A DNA stretch of 6,860 nucleotides, from assembly GCA_003554375.1 (NCBI GenBank), contig PWGF01000437.1, forward strand, positions 1 through 6,860. The letters run 5' to 3'. Positions 5,649 through 6,860 of this stretch are shown in pieces. Under the pieces are notes generated by a model. It saw only the letters and a program-made list of their open reading frames with translations, did not search any database and was not told the DNA's origin. Numbering within the stretch: position 1 is the stretch's first letter; each line of letters begins with the position of its first letter. The stretch comes from Spirochaetaceae bacterium. Its GTDB lineage: Bacteria > Spirochaetota > Spirochaetia > DSM-27196 > SKKC01. A program made the translations under genes and the position numbers.

Positions 5649-6860
5649 CTCGCTCGCTTCCGGCGGCTCTCCCGGCCGCTGCCGCCGTCGCAGTTTTCCT
5701 TCTTCTCTTTGTGGTGCCGGTAGTGGGATTCTACGCTCTCGCCCTCGAGGGCGAGGGCGTCACTGTCCTCATCGCTGAAGCTGAGCGGGCGATTGTTTCG
5801 GGGCGACTCGGACGCATCGCCGGCTTCACGGTAGGGCAAGCCGCGCTCTCCGCGCTCATCAGCGTGGCGGTAGCGTTGCCGGGAGCCTACCTCCTTGCCA
5901 CCTTTGCCTTCCCTGGACGGCGCGCAGTTTACTCGTTCACGCTCCTCCCGTTCGTACTCCCGAGCATCATCGTAGTAATCGCGATGATTTCGTTTTTCGG
6001 TCGAGGAGGCCTCTTGAACCAGCTCTTCGGGACGCAGCTGGGCTATGTCTACAGCTTCGCCGGGATAATCGCGGCGCACGTATTCTACAACTTCTCGCTG
6101 GCGCTCCGTATTCTTACGAGTGGATTCCAATCCATCGACCGGCGCTACATCGAAGCCGCGGCGTCGCTCGGCGACGGGCGACTGGGCAGAATGCGGCGAG
6201 TAGTCGCTCCATTGCTCACTCCGACCATCATAACGTCCTTCCTTCTGGTCTTCGTCTTCTGCTTTCTGAGCTTTGGCGTTGTACTGGTGTTTGGAGGTGT
6301 CCAGTACGAGACGTTCGAGGTCCGCATCTACAGCGACATTCACATCCGCCTGAACTTCGTCTCCGCTGCGCTGTACGCGGCGGTACAGCTTCTCATGACC
6401 GGGTTGCTGTTCCTCTTCGGCGGACGCGTCATTGCCCGGCGAACTTCCGCCCGAGCCGAGATCGAAGAGCCGACCCGTAGGCTTGCAGCAGCTCCGGCTC
6501 TCGTGCGCGGGGCCGCGGTGGCGTACGGCGGCACGGTCGGGCTCTTCCTTCTCGGGCCCCTGGGAAGTATGCTCTACCGCTCGCTCACAGCCGGCGGGCG
6601 CCTCGACCTCACCGCATATGCCGCGCTCTTCGGAGGAGAGACGACGCGCAACGTGGAGAGCATCCTTCGTGCCTCGCTGCCTCAGGTAATCGGACAGAGC
6701 ATTCTGCTGGCGTTTCTGAGCGGCACGCTTACGTTCCTACTTGCCGTGGCCCTTGCCTGGTCGCTTCGGAGGGGCGCGCAACGCCCCGGGGCCGGGCCCT
6801 GGAGCACCGCAGGCCGCTCCGCTGTGGAGACACTGGTCCAGCTCCCCCTGGGCGTCTCCC
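5645..6860 (+). CDS. thiP: thiamine ABC transporter permease, 3' end beyond window
   Basis: Integral membrane permease that carries thiamine across the inner membrane. ATG 5645 overlaps the thiB stop in ATGA, which points to coupled translation. The frame is open for 405 codons to the right edge; E. coli ThiP has 536 residues, so about a quarter is missing. Hydrophobic segments are visible at about 10-33, 60-85, 97-117, 135-155, 193-218, 238-260, 288-310 and 348-372, fitting a fused two-domain permease. The first EAA loop, IEAAASLGDGRLGRMRRVV (169-187), has Glu170, Ala171, Ala172 and Gly176, the contact site for the ATPase. The second EAA loop lies outside the window. The ATPase thiQ would be expected next. 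Confidence 0.94.
   Translation, partial: MTRSLPAALPAAAAVAVFLLLFVVPVVGFYALALEGEGVTVLIAEAERAIVSGRLGRIAGFTVGQAALSALISVAVALPGAYLLATFAFPGRRAVYSFTLLPFVLPSIIVVIAMISFFGRGGLLNQLFGTQLGYVYSFAGIIAAHVFYNFSLALRILTSGFQSIDRRYIEAAASLGDGRLGRMRRVVAPLLTPTIITSFLLVFVFCFLSFGVVLVFGGVQYETFEVRIYSDIHIRLNFVSAALYAAVQLLMTGLLFLFGGRVIARRTSARAEIEEPTRRLAAAPALVRGAAVAYGGTVGLFLLGPLGSMLYRSLTAGGRLDLTAYAALFGGETTRNVESILRASLPQVIGQSILLAFLSGTLTFLLAVALAWSLRRGAQRPGAGPWSTAGRSAVETLVQLPLGVS

Noticed and set aside
5390..6343. Long minus-strand open frame of 317 codons opposite thiB/thiP
   Set aside because: It mirrors the codon pattern of the strongly supported thiP gene, its product is low in complexity and highly charged, and it matches no family I know.

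Overview
This is a high-GC bacterial window with four protein-coding units and a long structured RNA leader. The ThiB precursor and the GH13 reading frame are rich in Asp and Glu, which would suit a salt-adapted bacterium. The short segment just after the ThiB signal peptide (Ala-Ala-Gly-Val-Gln followed by a Glu run) resembles binding proteins of free-living spirochaetes. The taxonomic guess (Spirochaetota, saline habitat) is weak inference; no marker gene is present.

Left part, minus strand (1-2385): a GH3 beta-glucosidase whose reading frame stays open to the left edge, so 795 codons are visible and only the last part of the C-terminus is missing. It has a clear Shine-Dalgarno site. The 276-base gap 2386-2661 separates it from a divergent plus-strand gene and holds a plausible minus-strand promoter and two small palindromes.

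Middle, plus strand (2662-4053): a GH13 alpha-glucosidase/alpha-amylase-like gene that appears broken. An in-frame TAA interrupts it at codon 51. Two in-frame internal deletions have removed the regions carrying conserved GH13 blocks I and IV, while the nucleophile Asp and acid/base Glu blocks remain. A 409-codon frame reopens right after the stop, behind a GGAGGG sequence.

Right part, plus strand (4054-6860): a non-coding region of 470 bases holds two strong hairpins, candidate promoters, a well-conserved TPP (thiamine pyrophosphate) riboswitch aptamer and an apparent translational expression platform. This leads into thiB, the thiamine/TPP-binding protein, whose stop overlaps the start of thiP, the permease, in an ATGA. 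thiP runs off the right edge; thiQ, the ATPase, would be expected beyond it. Together this is a TPP-repressed thiamine import operon. The most interesting parts are a predicted full switching path (anti-SD helix and competing long-range helix) and, upstream of the aptamer, a hairpin that copies aptamer stem P3 with a compensatory base-pair change. I see no tRNA, rRNA, CRISPR array, insertion sequence or new defence-like system.
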